Shown here in pieces: positions 8,542-17,571 of a DNA stretch of 64,000 nucleotides; the stretch's first letter is position 1, and each line of letters begins with the position of its first letter. Both the position numbers and the translations under genes were made by a program. The notes beneath the pieces were generated by a model. That model did no database searches and was not told the origin of the DNA. It saw only the letters and a list, made by a program, of their open reading frames with translations. The stretch is from positions 62,001-126,000 of the forward strand of contig NZ_RBWS01000009.1 in the NCBI RefSeq assembly GCF_003627955.1. The letters run 5' to 3'. Origin of the DNA: Sphingobacterium puteale. Lineage in GTDB: Bacteria; Bacteroidota; Bacteroidia; Sphingobacteriales; Sphingobacteriaceae.

Positions 8542-9618
8542 ATGACAACTTTAAAAACAACACTATTTTTTTGTCTGGCAGCCTCAATATTCCTGCAGGT
8601 CGCCTGTAATAACCCACAGTCCAGTACTTTCGCAACGGATACGATCAAACCGGCCATAGTTACTGAAGCAGTACGATATGATTCCGATGATCCTGCGGTC
8701 TGGATCAATAAGACCGATCCCGGCAAAAGTCTGGTCGTTGCTACGGACAAAGATGCGGATGGTGCCTTGTTTGTGTACGATTTACAGGGTAAAATTGTCA
8801 AGGATAAGGTAGTTTCTAATCTGAAACGTCCTAATAATGTGGATATCGCTTATGGTTTGATGTTGGATGGAAAACCGGTAGATATTGCTGTTACGACCGA
8901 ACGTATGACCCATAAGTTACGGATATTCTCGTTGCCGGATATGAAACCAATCGACGGGGGAGGATTGGATATGTTTGTAGGTGAGACCGAACCGGAATTC
9001 AGGGATCTGATGGGTATTGCACTTTACACATCGCCGAAAGGTGAAATCTATGCGATTGTGGGTCGGAAAAACGGACCTAAAGAAGGGTATTTAGGCCAGT
9101 ATTTATTGGAAGATAATGGTACAGGCGCCGTGAAAGCGACCTTAGTCCGTAAGTTTGGCTCATTTAGTGGGAAAAAAGAAATTGAAGCCATCGCTGTGGA
9201 CAATGAACTAGGCTATATCTACTATTCGGACGAGCAGGTGGGGGTGAAGCAATATTATGCTGATCCTGCGAAGGGAAATCAGCAGTTGGCTCTTTTTGCA
9301 ACCGAAAGTTTTAAAGAAGATCATGAAGGTATTTCCATTTATAAACTGACAGATAGTACCGGCTATATATTGGTCTCTGATCAAGGAGCAAACCGCTTTC
9401 AGATTTTTAGCCGTGAGGGAACAAAGGCGAACCCATTTGAACATATCCATTTGAAGACAGTGCCTGTTATGGCGACGCAAAGTGATGGGTCGGAGGTTGT
9501 GTCTTCCCGTCTGAATAATACCTTTCAACACGGTTTATTTGTGACCATGAGCGATGATAAAACGTTCCATTATTACCGTTGGGAGGATATTGCAGGAAAG
9601 GACCTGAAAATGAAATAA
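8542..9618 (+). CDS. phy: Beta-propeller phytase, lipoprotein
   Basis: This 358-residue 3-phytase-type enzyme of the beta-propeller (alkaline, calcium-dependent) family releases phosphate from myo-inositol hexakisphosphate. A lipoprotein signal peptide ends at Cys22 (LQVACNN), placing it on a membrane facing outward. Family hallmarks are SDDPAVWINKTDPGKS and VATDKDADGALFVYDLQGK in the first blades, RPNNVDIAYG, EGYLGQYLLEDNG, KEIEAIAVDNELGYIYYSDE and the late blade ILVSDQGANRFQIFSREG. The Asp and Glu residues that ligate calcium in this family are concentrated in these blocks. Linkage of beta-propeller phytases to TBDT genes is known in Bacteroidota. A hairpin terminator follows. Confidence 0.93.
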   Translation: MTTLKTTLFFCLAASIFLQVACNNPQSSTFATDTIKPAIVTEAVRYDSDDPAVWINKTDPGKSLVVATDKDADGALFVYDLQGKIVKDKVVSNLKRPNNVDIAYGLMLDGKPVDIAVTTERMTHKLRIFSLPDMKPIDGGGLDMFVGETEPEFRDLMGIALYTSPKGEIYAIVGRKNGPKEGYLGQYLLEDNGTGAVKATLVRKFGSFSGKKEIEAIAVDNELGYIYYSDEQVGVKQYYADPAKGNQQLALFATESFKEDHEGISIYKLTDSTGYILVSDQGANRFQIFSREGTKANPFEHIHLKTVPVMATQSDGSEVVSSRLNNTFQHGLFVTMSDDKTFHYYRWEDIAGKDLKMK

Positions 9619-9648
9619 TCTTTCGGAAAATTGACAATCCATAAATGG

Positions 9649-9690
9649 CAACAGCTGTACATTCATTTTACAGCTGTTGTCTTTGTTTTA
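9649..9690 (+). terminator. Terminator after the phytase gene
   Basis: An exact 11-bp stem (9649-9659 with 9669-9679) has a 9-nt loop and is followed by TCTTTGTTTT. It sits 30 bp after the phytase stop and closes the plus-strand locus. It may also act on the convergent kinase gene. Confidence 0.75.
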
Positions 9691-9774
9691 TATGCTGACC
9701 GAAAGAACCAGGTTAGTCGCAGCGTACTGTTTTCCCTCCGGGGCAAGCTTTCATCAATCCTGCTTAGCCGCACT

Positions 9775-11826
9775 TTATATGCTTGTTACAGGGGCTGCCT
9801 GGGAATGGATTGGAATTTTAAACCAGAAAGTTGATCCTTCAGCCAGTTTGCTGTCCACACCAATTTTGCCTTGATGTTTTTGGATGATTTCCCGACAGAT
9901 AAAGAGTCCGATCCCGAATCCGGAAGCGTAGCTATCCGTTGAATCATTCACCCGATAAAACTTATTGAAAATTTGTTTTTGGTGCTTGTCACCGATACCC
10001 CGACCCTGATCGCTGACCTTAACACTGAAATACGCGTGATCCACAGCAATATCCATTATAATCGTAGAATTGGTTGGAGAGTATTTAATGGCATTGTCCA
10101 TAAAATTGATGATAACCTGTTCGATCTTATCCCTATCAGCCACGATTTCCACGCTTGAATCGGTCGCTCCGGTATAACGAATAAAATGCTTGACAGATTT
10201 TAGTGAATAGATGCTTTGAATGTAATTTATCAACGTACAGATCTGAAATGTATTTTTGTGAAGCAATAACTTGCCCTCATTAAGCTGAGATACATTCAGA
10301 AAACCATCAATGAGCCCGCGCATACGTATGGCTTGCTCGTTTGACCGGTGAAGATATTGTAGGCGCTTTTCTGAACTAAGCGTCTGCTCCTTCGCAAGCA
10401 GTAATTGGATATATGCAATCAAAGAGGTCAGCGGTGTTTTGAGCTCATGGCTTGCGATACTGATGAAATCCAGCTTTTTTCGTTCCTCTTCTTTGTCGTT
10501 TGTTGTATCGAATATAGCACCATAGACAATCAGCCGGTTCGAATCTGCTGCTAATTGCCCACCGCCAACAGAGCGGAGCCATTTTACTTTCCCTGTTTTT
10601 TTATCTTCTATTTCACATTGACAGTCAAAAGGCAATTGTTTGGAAACTACCTCCTGAAAGATATGGCTTATTTTATCCCGATACTGTGGCAAGATCTGTG
10701 CGAAAAAATCGACTTCCTGTATTTCCTGCTGACCGTCAAAGCCGAAGAGTTCACGACATTGATCATTAAGTTCCATTTTCCGCGATTCTAGATCGATGGA
10801 GAAGATACCAATCCCAGCAGCTTCGACGATCATTCTAAACTCCTGGTCTTTTTGTGTAATTAGGGTATTAATGGCCTCTAATTTTTCGCGCTCAGCATGC
10901 TGCTGTGTAATATCCAGGGTCGTTCCGGCAAACCATTCCGGTTGCTGGTTGGAATCAAAATACATTTTTCCTTTGCAGTGGAGCCAGCGCAATTTTTGAT
11001 CTTCGGCCCCAATGGTACGGAACTGCACATCGTATACCCCTTTATTCTGGTCATTTAATGATTTTTTGACTTCTTGATCTATCTTGGTCCTGTCATCGGG
11101 ATGTATATAGCGTAATACCTCCGTGTAAGGAGCGGTTTCACCATGGACAAAACCAAATAGTTCACGTGTACGCTCATCCCAATGCACGATGTAACTCTTG
11201 CAATTTAAGTTCCAGGTGCCCATTTCGGCAGATTGCAAGGCGAAATGATAATGTTCTTCGCTTTCGATGATCTTTTTCAGGGCGTCTCTCAGCTTTAGAT
11301 TTAAATTTTTAGCGTCCCTGTCCTGTAATGGGTATTTGCTTAAGCTTGTTATGGCTTGGACATTGCCGCCAAGGCTATATTTTGGTGTCAATAAGTCTTC
11401 CAGGAGTTGCTGTTCAATATTATTTTTCTCCGCTACCTGCGGCGCCGCCGGAATAGGATCGGGTAGGAGTGCTATTGCGTGATATAGTCCATAGATTTCT
11501 CCGTCGGCAGAGATCAATGGCTGATAATTCATCCTACAATTGTATATGCCGGGCTCTCCTGCGAGGTTAAGTTTGATGGTCGCGTGTTCTTCAACCGGAC
11601 TTTTGGGCTTAGACCATACCTGTTTTAATTTGGAGACACATTCAAGTAATTCCTGCTGTTGAAGGGAGTCTTCCAGGCGTTGTCCAACGGCACTTTCATC
11701 GCAATTCCACAGCTGTAACATCTTCGCACTTGCATAGGATATATGGAGATCCGGGCTGTCGTAGATTGCACAGGCTCCCAATGAAGAATGGAGTACAGAT
11801 AAAATATCTTTGTCGGAACGGATCAT
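9775..11826 (-). CDS. Multi-PAS sensor histidine kinase
   Basis: This 683-residue protein is apparently cytoplasmic, with no signal peptide or clear membrane segment. Three PAS-like regions come first, roughly residues 10-130, 185-310 (EMGTWNLNCKSYIVHWDERT) and 325-445 (EAAGIGIFSIDLESRKMELN). The kinase core follows: H-box SIASHELKTPLTSL with His460, N-box NFMDNAIKYSPT, G-boxes DQGRGIGDKHQKQIF and GFGIGLFICREI. All core residues look intact, so it should autophosphorylate. No receiver domain is fused. The response regulator at 12153 is divergent from it across a 326-bp gap and is its nearest possible partner, although that regulator is NarL-type while this kinase is HisKA-type. Confidence 0.88.
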   Translation of the reverse strand: MIRSDKDILSVLHSSLGACAIYDSPDLHISYASAKMLQLWNCDESAVGQRLEDSLQQQELLECVSKLKQVWSKPKSPVEEHATIKLNLAGEPGIYNCRMNYQPLISADGEIYGLYHAIALLPDPIPAAPQVAEKNNIEQQLLEDLLTPKYSLGGNVQAITSLSKYPLQDRDAKNLNLKLRDALKKIIESEEHYHFALQSAEMGTWNLNCKSYIVHWDERTRELFGFVHGETAPYTEVLRYIHPDDRTKIDQEVKKSLNDQNKGVYDVQFRTIGAEDQKLRWLHCKGKMYFDSNQQPEWFAGTTLDITQQHAEREKLEAINTLITQKDQEFRMIVEAAGIGIFSIDLESRKMELNDQCRELFGFDGQQEIQEVDFFAQILPQYRDKISHIFQEVVSKQLPFDCQCEIEDKKTGKVKWLRSVGGGQLAADSNRLIVYGAIFDTTNDKEEERKKLDFISIASHELKTPLTSLIAYIQLLLAKEQTLSSEKRLQYLHRSNEQAIRMRGLIDGFLNVSQLNEGKLLLHKNTFQICTLINYIQSIYSLKSVKHFIRYTGATDSSVEIVADRDKIEQVIINFMDNAIKYSPTNSTIIMDIAVDHAYFSVKVSDQGRGIGDKHQKQIFNKFYRVNDSTDSYASGFGIGLFICREIIQKHQGKIGVDSKLAEGSTFWFKIPIHSQAAPVTSI

Positions 11827-12152
11827 AAAGTGTCAAAAAAATTAAATGCCGTTTAGTTTAAAACAAATATTGTTCCCTTTCCGTGTTCTTTCTATACTTT
11901 CTTTGAATTTTAAGTCAAATGTAGTATTTTTTTTAGATCAGAGATCCAATAGAATATGTGGATGAAGTCGTTTGAATGGATGGAATTTTGTATCTTTATT
12001 CGGTTTGTACCGGTTTGGAAAGAACAAGGAGGGGGAGCCGGGGGTACAAGTTGTTTTCTGATCTTTCCAAGGTAAAAAATGCAGCTGAACTCCATGGTGG
12101 CATACTGTTCGGATAAAAAAGAAATGATATTTTTATTAAATACTGTAAATGA
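11827..12152. promoter_or_regulatory. Divergent promoter region between PAS kinase and response regulator
   Basis: This 326-bp gap must contain the promoters of both divergent genes. A 7-bp dyad (12005-12011 with 12043-12049) encloses a G-rich segment at about 12028-12044 with runs of two to five G. A near -7 box (TATCTTTA, 11991-11998) is present on the plus strand. No coding potential is convincing. Confidence 0.45.
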
Positions 12153-12815
12153 ATGAGTAAGGTTAAGATACTGTTGGTTGAAGATCACATGGTCGTACGT
12201 AATGGTATTAAATTGTTATTGGAGTCTCAAGAGGGGTTTGTTGTCGTGGGTGAGGCATCGAATGGTGATGAAGCACTGCAACTTCTTACTGCGGAGTTGC
12301 TGCCGGATATTATCTTAACGGATATCAGCATGGATCATATGGACGGTATGGAACTGCTGCGGATCATCAAGTCAACATATCCGTCCATTAAGGTGGTCAT
12401 TCTCTCGATGTTAAACCAGATTCATTATGTTATCGAAGGTTTTGGACTTGGCCTTTCGGGGTATCTGCTTAAAAATGTGGATTATAACGAGCTTCTTTTT
12501 GGCCTGAATCATGTGGCCAATGGGGGGAGATATGTCAGTGAAGAAATCAGTATGGCACTGCTGGATCAGGTAACTTCCGGTGAGAATTATACGGATTTAT
12601 CAAACCGTTCGTTATCGGACTTTGATATCAGTGAGCGTGAACTGGAGGTGCTGAAATTAATTGCTGACGGTTTCACAAATGTTGAGATTGCCGACAAAAT
12701 CTTTTTGAGCAAACGCACAATAGAAGGACACCGGCAGAGTTTGATTGAAAAAATGAACGTAAAAAATACTGCGGAACTGGTTAAAGTCGCATTCCAGTCC
12801 GGCATCTTAAAATAA
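12153..12815 (+). CDS. NarL/LuxR-family response regulator (copy 1)
   Basis: This 220-residue regulator has an N-terminal receiver domain with the acidic pocket (VEDH), phosphoacceptor Asp57 in LTDISMDHMDG and the conserved Lys in GYLLKNV. A C-terminal LuxR-type HTH follows (DISERELEVLKLIADGFTNV, then SKRTIEGHRQSL). It is closely similar to the regulator at 57656 across the whole length; residues 6-26 (LLVEDH... to ...LLLESQ) are identical in both, as is the LKNV-YNELLF segment. No NarX-type kinase is next to it; the only nearby kinase is the divergent PAS kinase. Its targets are not visible. Confidence 0.9.
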   Translation: MSKVKILLVEDHMVVRNGIKLLLESQEGFVVVGEASNGDEALQLLTAELLPDIILTDISMDHMDGMELLRIIKSTYPSIKVVILSMLNQIHYVIEGFGLGLSGYLLKNVDYNELLFGLNHVANGGRYVSEEISMALLDQVTSGENYTDLSNRSLSDFDISERELEVLKLIADGFTNVEIADKIFLSKRTIEGHRQSLIEKMNVKNTAELVKVAFQSGILK

Positions 12816-12854
12816 CGCCGTTCATGCCTGCTTGTCTCCGGGCTAATTTTTGTT

Positions 12855-13667
12855 TTATGACAGCTGCGGTGATTTTCGCTTACTGTTGATGACAAATAGG
12901 GCCAATCCGATCAGAACAAATGGTATGCTAAGGAGCTGTCCCATATTTATGAACAATGAACTCTCAAAATCTTCCTGATTGATTTTTAGGAATTCATCCA
13001 TAAACCGAAAAGAAAATAATAGGATCAGCAAGAGTGCAAAGCAGTTTCCGATGTTGTTTAGGATTGGTTTTGTCTGGAGGTAGTTTAACAATAGGAATAA
13101 CAATAGACAAAATAAGGCTTCGTAGAGCTGTGCGGGATGCCTTGGGATTGGGTCAATAGCCGTGAAGACAAAAGCCCAGGGGAGCTTTGTCGGAGTACCG
13201 ATGATTTCAGAATTCATCAGATTCCCCAGACGGATACAGGCGCCAGTAATAGGAACAACCAGTGCAATTCGGTCGGCTACCCATAGGAAAGAAAGTTTCT
13301 TCTTCTTGGCGAAAAAGAAAATAGCGACCAAAATACCAATTCCACCGCCGTGACTGGCCAGACCACCTTCCCATATGGCAAAGATCTTTAAGGGGTTGCT
13401 GAAATAATACGAGGGGTCATAAAATAAGACATGACCCAGGCGTGCCCCTATCACTGTTCCCAAGACAATATATATACTCAACTGATCCAGAAACTCAACC
13501 TGCCGGCCTTCTTTTTTTAATAGATTCCATAATACCCTGTAAGATAAAACTATTCCCAGTAGCCAGAATAATCCGTACCAACGTACAGGGTGATTGATGA
13601 TCGGTATGGTGAAGATATCACTGCTGACATCCCACGTGATGAAATTTAATACGGTACTGCTTGTCAT
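12855..13667 (-). CDS. lgt: Prolipoprotein diacylglyceryl transferase
   Basis: This 270-residue inner-membrane enzyme transfers diacylglycerol from phosphatidylglycerol to the lipobox Cys of prolipoproteins. Seven hydrophobic segments are visible. Family blocks are VRWYGLFWLLGIVLSYR, GARLGHVLFYDPSYY, the glycine-rich WEGGLASHGGGIGI, IRLGNLMNSEIIG (the Lgt signature around the catalytic Arg) and PRHPAQLYEA. Length is typical. It stands alone between two regulatory systems, as housekeeping lgt genes often do, and converges with the response-regulator gene (39 bp between stops). The many lipoproteins in this window are its substrates. Confidence 0.95.
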   Translation of the reverse strand: MTSSTVLNFITWDVSSDIFTIPIINHPVRWYGLFWLLGIVLSYRVLWNLLKKEGRQVEFLDQLSIYIVLGTVIGARLGHVLFYDPSYYFSNPLKIFAIWEGGLASHGGGIGILVAIFFFAKKKKLSFLWVADRIALVVPITGACIRLGNLMNSEIIGTPTKLPWAFVFTAIDPIPRHPAQLYEALFCLLLFLLLNYLQTKPILNNIGNCFALLLILLFSFRFMDEFLKINQEDFESSLFINMGQLLSIPFVLIGLALFVINSKRKSPQLS

Positions 13668-14002
13668 CAGGGCTATATGTTTTGAGTTTAGGTGATGAGT
13701 ATGCGCTGACGTCTTTTTGTTACAGAAAATTATTGAAATAAATTCCGCAACTAGGCTATTTATCCAGAAAGCAGGCTATTCATGACGAATATTGATGCGG
13801 AGGATACGCTTATTAATTCGCCTGATTTACTATCTTTCGATCCAGTATGTTTGTTTGTATATAGGAGTTATACTTAAATATCAGGAAAGTTAAATATTTT
13901 TGAATTCAGATCTATTGTTTTGTTGGGAATATTCCGATATTCGGTTACTTGTTGGCGGAGCAATGCGAGCCTTTCGAAAAGAACAAAAGTAAATTAATAA
14001 AG
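13668..14002. promoter_or_regulatory. Intergenic region upstream of the LytS-type kinase
   Basis: This is a divergent gap between lgt and the kinase. The only recognisable site is a Bacteroidota-type -7 box TATTTTTG at 13895-13902, about 100 bp upstream of the preferred kinase start. No good -33 TTTG is found at the usual distance. An in-frame ATG at 13949 gives an N-terminal extension that I consider untranslated. Nothing else is recognised. Confidence 0.35.
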
Positions 14003-15937
14003 ATGTTGATGAAGAACTACGGAACTGGAGCGTTTTACTGTCTTATGGCACTTTTACTGCTCGTCCAGCTCTTTTCTTGTCATCAGAATAAAAGCCGTGA
14101 TCCGAATAGGAATACCGTAATACCCAACGATTCACTTGAATTGAGTTATGAAAATGTGCTGTTGGCCTATCTTTCGACACAAGATTTCAAAAGTGCCGCT
14201 GTCGTAAAAAAGAAGAGAAATGAACTGCTTAAAGATGGCTATTTTGAGCATTCTCCTTACTATTCTATTCTATTGGCCTACGAATATTTATTGGATGACA
14301 ATATAGATTCTGTTGAAATTGCCTTAAAAAATCTGGAAGGACAAAAGTTGTCTCCGGATTTAGCGGTTTTAAAAGACTATCTGGGGATTCGTGCCAATTT
14401 CAGTTTTCATGATGTGACGAGTGGAACGATGGTGGCACAGATTATTGATGCAAAGGAGTATGCCCTGGCACATGAAAGTGTATTTACTTTTCTGTTCTAT
14501 AATCTATTGGCCAATGCTGAATATCGTCAGGCAAACTACCGGCAGGCACTGAAAGATGTCGAATCCTGGTATCATTATCATCCCAATAAGACGGATCCGC
14601 ATGTCTCTGAGGCCTATCAGGAGATGAAATTTATGCAATATATGGCCTTGCATGATTTTGAGAAACTAAAAGGTACTTTGGACAGTTGCCGGCATTATGC
14701 CAATGCAACAAAGGACTCGGCCATTATCATGCGCATGTACGATTTACAGGCACAGTATTATTTTAGTATCAATAACAATCCGAAAGCGGTAGAAGCATCC
14801 CGAACATATTTCAGCTATCTACAAGCCTCCAATACACTTAATCCTTATGTATATGCGAATCTGGGCAAGAACTTCCTGAACAATAATCAGGTGGATTCGG
14901 CCATATTTTATTTTAATGCCGGTCTCCGATTTATCAAAAAGCATAAGATAAAGCATAATAAGATGTTTTATTATAAAAATCTGCAATTAGCTTATGCATT
15001 AAAGGGAGATTATGAACGGGCATATTTTGCACTGGATTCAACATTTCAAGATTATAAACAGAGTACGCAGCGGATTGAAGCCGAGAAAATCAACGATATC
15101 AATACAAAATATCAGACAGAGAAAAAAGATCAGGCGATTACGTTGCTACGAACCACTAATGCCTTCAACCATAAGATCCTGATGCAGCAACGCTGGATAT
15201 TTGTGATTCTATTGGCCCTGGTATTCACTATTGCATTTTTTATCTATTTCAGAAACAAACAGAGATTACTACAAAATATCAACCAGCGTATTCTTGCGGA
15301 GAATAGACAGCTTATTCTGGAACAAAAAACCAGACAGAACCAACTTAATCCACATTTTATATACAATGCCATTGCCAATCTACAGGGTTTGATCAGCAGC
15401 GATCAGAAAGCTAAGGCCAATCAATATCTGCTCTTATTGTCCCGTCAGATTCGCGATATCCTTGAATTAAACAGAGAAGAATACATTTCGTTGGGCCAGG
15501 AAATTAAATCATTAAATAATTACATACTTTTACAGCAGATGCGCTATCAGGATGTATTTGACTTTCAAATCAATACAGGTGATCTGGATCTGGATGATGT
15601 CATGATTCCACCAATGATCATACAGCCATTTGTGGAAAACGCCATTGAACATGCGTTTAAGAACTTGCCCTATATGGGGCAATTGACAATTGATTTTCAT
15701 GCAGATGAAAATCAATTGCATGTCAGCATCTGTGACAATGGCTGGGGAATGCAGGTCCATAAAGAACAGGTTCCGCACAAGACATCCTTATCGCAAATCA
15801 TTACAAAAGAGCGACTGGAGCTGTTGTTTGCAGATGCAGATCCGAAAGCGCGGATTGAAATAACGCCAAATTATACCGATGATCAGCGTGGTTATAAAGT
15901 CGAAATTTATATTCCACTTGTTTTGTATTTTAACTAA
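14003..15937 (+). CDS. LytS/YehU-type sensor histidine kinase with TPR domain
   Basis: From ATG 14003 (644 residues) the N-terminus is MLMKNYGTGAFYCLMALLLL followed by VQLFSCHQN, a lipoprotein-like or uncleaved anchor. The upstream ATG at 13949 would push this signal inward. A long TPR-like helical region follows (for example YRQALKDVESWYHYHPNK), then a membrane helix WIFVILLALVFTIAFFIYF. The kinase core is of the His_kinase (PF06580) type: NQLNPHFIYNAIANLQGL with the phosphoacceptor His at about residue 448, then PPMIIQPFVENAIEHAF and CDNGWGM. It is encoded 13 bp upstream of a LytTR regulator, its evident partner. The signal is unknown. Confidence 0.9.
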   Translation: MLMKNYGTGAFYCLMALLLLVQLFSCHQNKSRDPNRNTVIPNDSLELSYENVLLAYLSTQDFKSAAVVKKKRNELLKDGYFEHSPYYSILLAYEYLLDDNIDSVEIALKNLEGQKLSPDLAVLKDYLGIRANFSFHDVTSGTMVAQIIDAKEYALAHESVFTFLFYNLLANAEYRQANYRQALKDVESWYHYHPNKTDPHVSEAYQEMKFMQYMALHDFEKLKGTLDSCRHYANATKDSAIIMRMYDLQAQYYFSINNNPKAVEASRTYFSYLQASNTLNPYVYANLGKNFLNNNQVDSAIFYFNAGLRFIKKHKIKHNKMFYYKNLQLAYALKGDYERAYFALDSTFQDYKQSTQRIEAEKINDINTKYQTEKKDQAITLLRTTNAFNHKILMQQRWIFVILLALVFTIAFFIYFRNKQRLLQNINQRILAENRQLILEQKTRQNQLNPHFIYNAIANLQGLISSDQKAKANQYLLLLSRQIRDILELNREEYISLGQEIKSLNNYILLQQMRYQDVFDFQINTGDLDLDDVMIPPMIIQPFVENAIEHAFKNLPYMGQLTIDFHADENQLHVSICDNGWGMQVHKEQVPHKTSLSQIITKERLELLFADADPKARIEITPNYTDDQRGYKVEIYIPLVLYFN

Positions 15938-15950
15938 AAAAAATAATCTT

Positions 15951-16685
15951 ATGAAAGTTTATATTCTTGAAGATGAGTATAATATATACTTATATATAAA
16001 GTCACTCCTGGATAGCATTCCTTATGTTCAGATCGTTGGCTATAGCCCTTCCATTGCTCAGGCTGAGCGGGAGTTACTGGCCTCTAATCCCGATTTGATT
16101 TTGGCGGATATTCAATTAAAAGATGGCTCGAGCCTGTCTTTTCTGTCCGAGCTGAAGTTGGATATCAATACGATTTTTATTACAGCGTTTAATCAATATG
16201 CCATTGAAGCACTGAATATTGGTGCCATTGCCTACTTATTGAAACCTTTGGTGCCTGAGCAATTTATAGAGGCAATTGAAAAATGCTATAAAAAGAATAC
16301 GGAATACAGGTTTAATAGCATGCAGTTGAATATGGCCGAGAATTATTTGAAAGTACCAAATAAACCCAAAAGAATTGCGCTACGTACCTTTGAGTATACA
16401 CAGATTGTGAATATCGACGATATTTTATACTGCCATGGCGACAAAGGTTATACCACATTTTACATCAAGGATAACAAACCTATGATGGTTTCTAAAGTAC
16501 TTAAACACTTCGAAACCATGTTGCCTGACACCGAATTTATCCGCTGTCATCAATCCTACCTGATCAATGCAAACTATATCAAAAAATATTTTAAGGATGG
16601 TCAATTAGAAATGGCAGATGGCAAAATGATTCCGGTAGCGACCAGAAAGAAGGATGTTATCCAGCAGTTTCTGAGTGACTTCTGA
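15951..16685 (+). CDS. LytTR-family response regulator
   Basis: This 244-residue protein starts at ATG 15951 (MKVYILEDEYNIYLYIKSLL). Earlier in-frame codons overlap the kinase gene and do not fit a receiver domain. The receiver domain has Asp53 in LILADIQLKDGSS and the conserved Lys in AYLLKPLVPEQF. The C-terminal LytTR DNA-binding domain spans about residues 140-244, with DDILYCHGDKGYTTFYI, FIRCHQSYLINANYI and IPVATRKKD. With the kinase directly upstream it forms a complete LytS/LytR-like system. Confidence 0.93.
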   Translation: MKVYILEDEYNIYLYIKSLLDSIPYVQIVGYSPSIAQAERELLASNPDLILADIQLKDGSSLSFLSELKLDINTIFITAFNQYAIEALNIGAIAYLLKPLVPEQFIEAIEKCYKKNTEYRFNSMQLNMAENYLKVPNKPKRIALRTFEYTQIVNIDDILYCHGDKGYTTFYIKDNKPMMVSKVLKHFETMLPDTEFIRCHQSYLINANYIKKYFKDGQLEMADGKMIPVATRKKDVIQQFLSDF

Positions 16686-16772
16686 TGAAAATACATGTTT
16701 CTTTGGGAATGAAATGTGGGCTTATCCTGCTCTATAATATTTAAAAACTAAAAAATATAGCAACTTCGTTTT

Positions 16773-16814
16773 AATACTAAGTATTTTAGTCTTAAATTTG
16801 CTTAAATTTAAGAC
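16773..16814. promoter_or_regulatory. Operator-like palindromes and -7 box of the imuA promoter
   Basis: Two dyads sit directly before imuA. The first is ACTAA-5nt-TTAGT (16776-16790). The second is an exact 11-bp inverted repeat with a 4-nt spacer (16789-16799 and 16804-16814). The Bacteroidota-type -7 box TAAATTTG (16793-16800) lies inside the second dyad, so a bound repressor would block transcription. imuA cassettes elsewhere are SOS-controlled by LexA, so a LexA-like repressor is the obvious candidate (inference). Confidence 0.6.
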
Positions 16815-16824
16815 GGAGGTGGCT

Positions 16825-17571
16825 ATGCAAACAAAAGAAAAACAAGCTTTAATCGGCCAATTGAAAAAAGACTTGCTGGTATGGCAAGGAATAAAGCAAA
16901 AATCAGCTGATGTACTTCCAATGGGCCTGGGCCCATTGGAGGAAGCTTTTCCCAACGGAATTTTTCCCAGAGGAGTGATTCATGAATTTGTTAGTTTTGA
17001 TCGGGTAGGAGGCGCCGTTTCTTGTGGTTTTATAGCTGGTTTATTGGGTAAACTGATGCGGAATAGTGGCATTTGTATTTGGATAAGCGGCTTTCATACG
17101 TTATTTCCTACGGCCATTAAATCTTTTGGTGTTGATCCTGAAAAGGTCATTTTTGTTCGTATGGGTCGGGAAAAGGACCTGTTTTGGGCAATGGAAGAGG
17201 CACTGAAATGTGAGGGAATCACAGCGGTACTGGCGGAGATACATCAATTGGACTTTGTACAGTCGCGGCGTTTGCAACTGGCTGTGGAGAAAAGTAGAGT
17301 GACAGGGTTTATTCTGCAGCACAATCCGAAGCTTTTGGGAGCAACAGCCTGTGCTGCACGCTGGAAAATTAGTTCTCGACCTAGTCAACTGGAAGATGGA
17401 CTACCGGGAATTGGCCATCCAAGCTGGGATATCGAATTACTTAAAGTGCGGAATGGAAATCCGGGGCGATGGCAGATGACATGGACTGCGGGCGGTTTTG
17501 AACCTGTTGCTAAAACAAGATCGCTTACGGAAGAATGGGAGCAATCTTATGCTAATCAGGGATTGGCATGA
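16825..17571 (+). CDS. imuA: ImuA-like RecA-related mutagenesis protein
   Basis: This 248-residue protein starts at ATG 16825, five bases after an unusually clear GGAGGT at 16815-16820. An in-frame ATT/TTG upstream lies in the operator. The fold is RecA-like: MGLGPLEEAFPNGIFPRGVI, then a region equivalent to Walker A in which the GKT is not preserved (FDRVGGAVSCGFIAGLLGK), and a Walker B-like ITAVLAEIHQLDF. In other bacteria ImuA works with ImuB and DnaE2 in damage-induced translesion synthesis. The stop overlaps the imuB start by 4 bp. Confidence 0.88.
   Translation: MQTKEKQALIGQLKKDLLVWQGIKQKSADVLPMGLGPLEEAFPNGIFPRGVIHEFVSFDRVGGAVSCGFIAGLLGKLMRNSGICIWISGFHTLFPTAIKSFGVDPEKVIFVRMGREKDLFWAMEEALKCEGITAVLAEIHQLDFVQSRRLQLAVEKSRVTGFILQHNPKLLGATACAARWKISSRPSQLEDGLPGIGHPSWDIELLKVRNGNPGRWQMTWTAGGFEPVAKTRSLTEEWEQSYANQGLA

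Noticed and set aside
9631..9834. Plus-strand frame after the phytase gene
   Set aside because: It covers the terminator hairpin and the 3' end of the convergent kinase gene and does not resemble a protein.
11910..12188. Minus-strand frame between the PAS kinase and the response regulator
   Set aside because: It crosses the start of the regulator gene and fills the divergent promoter region. The composition is not protein-like.
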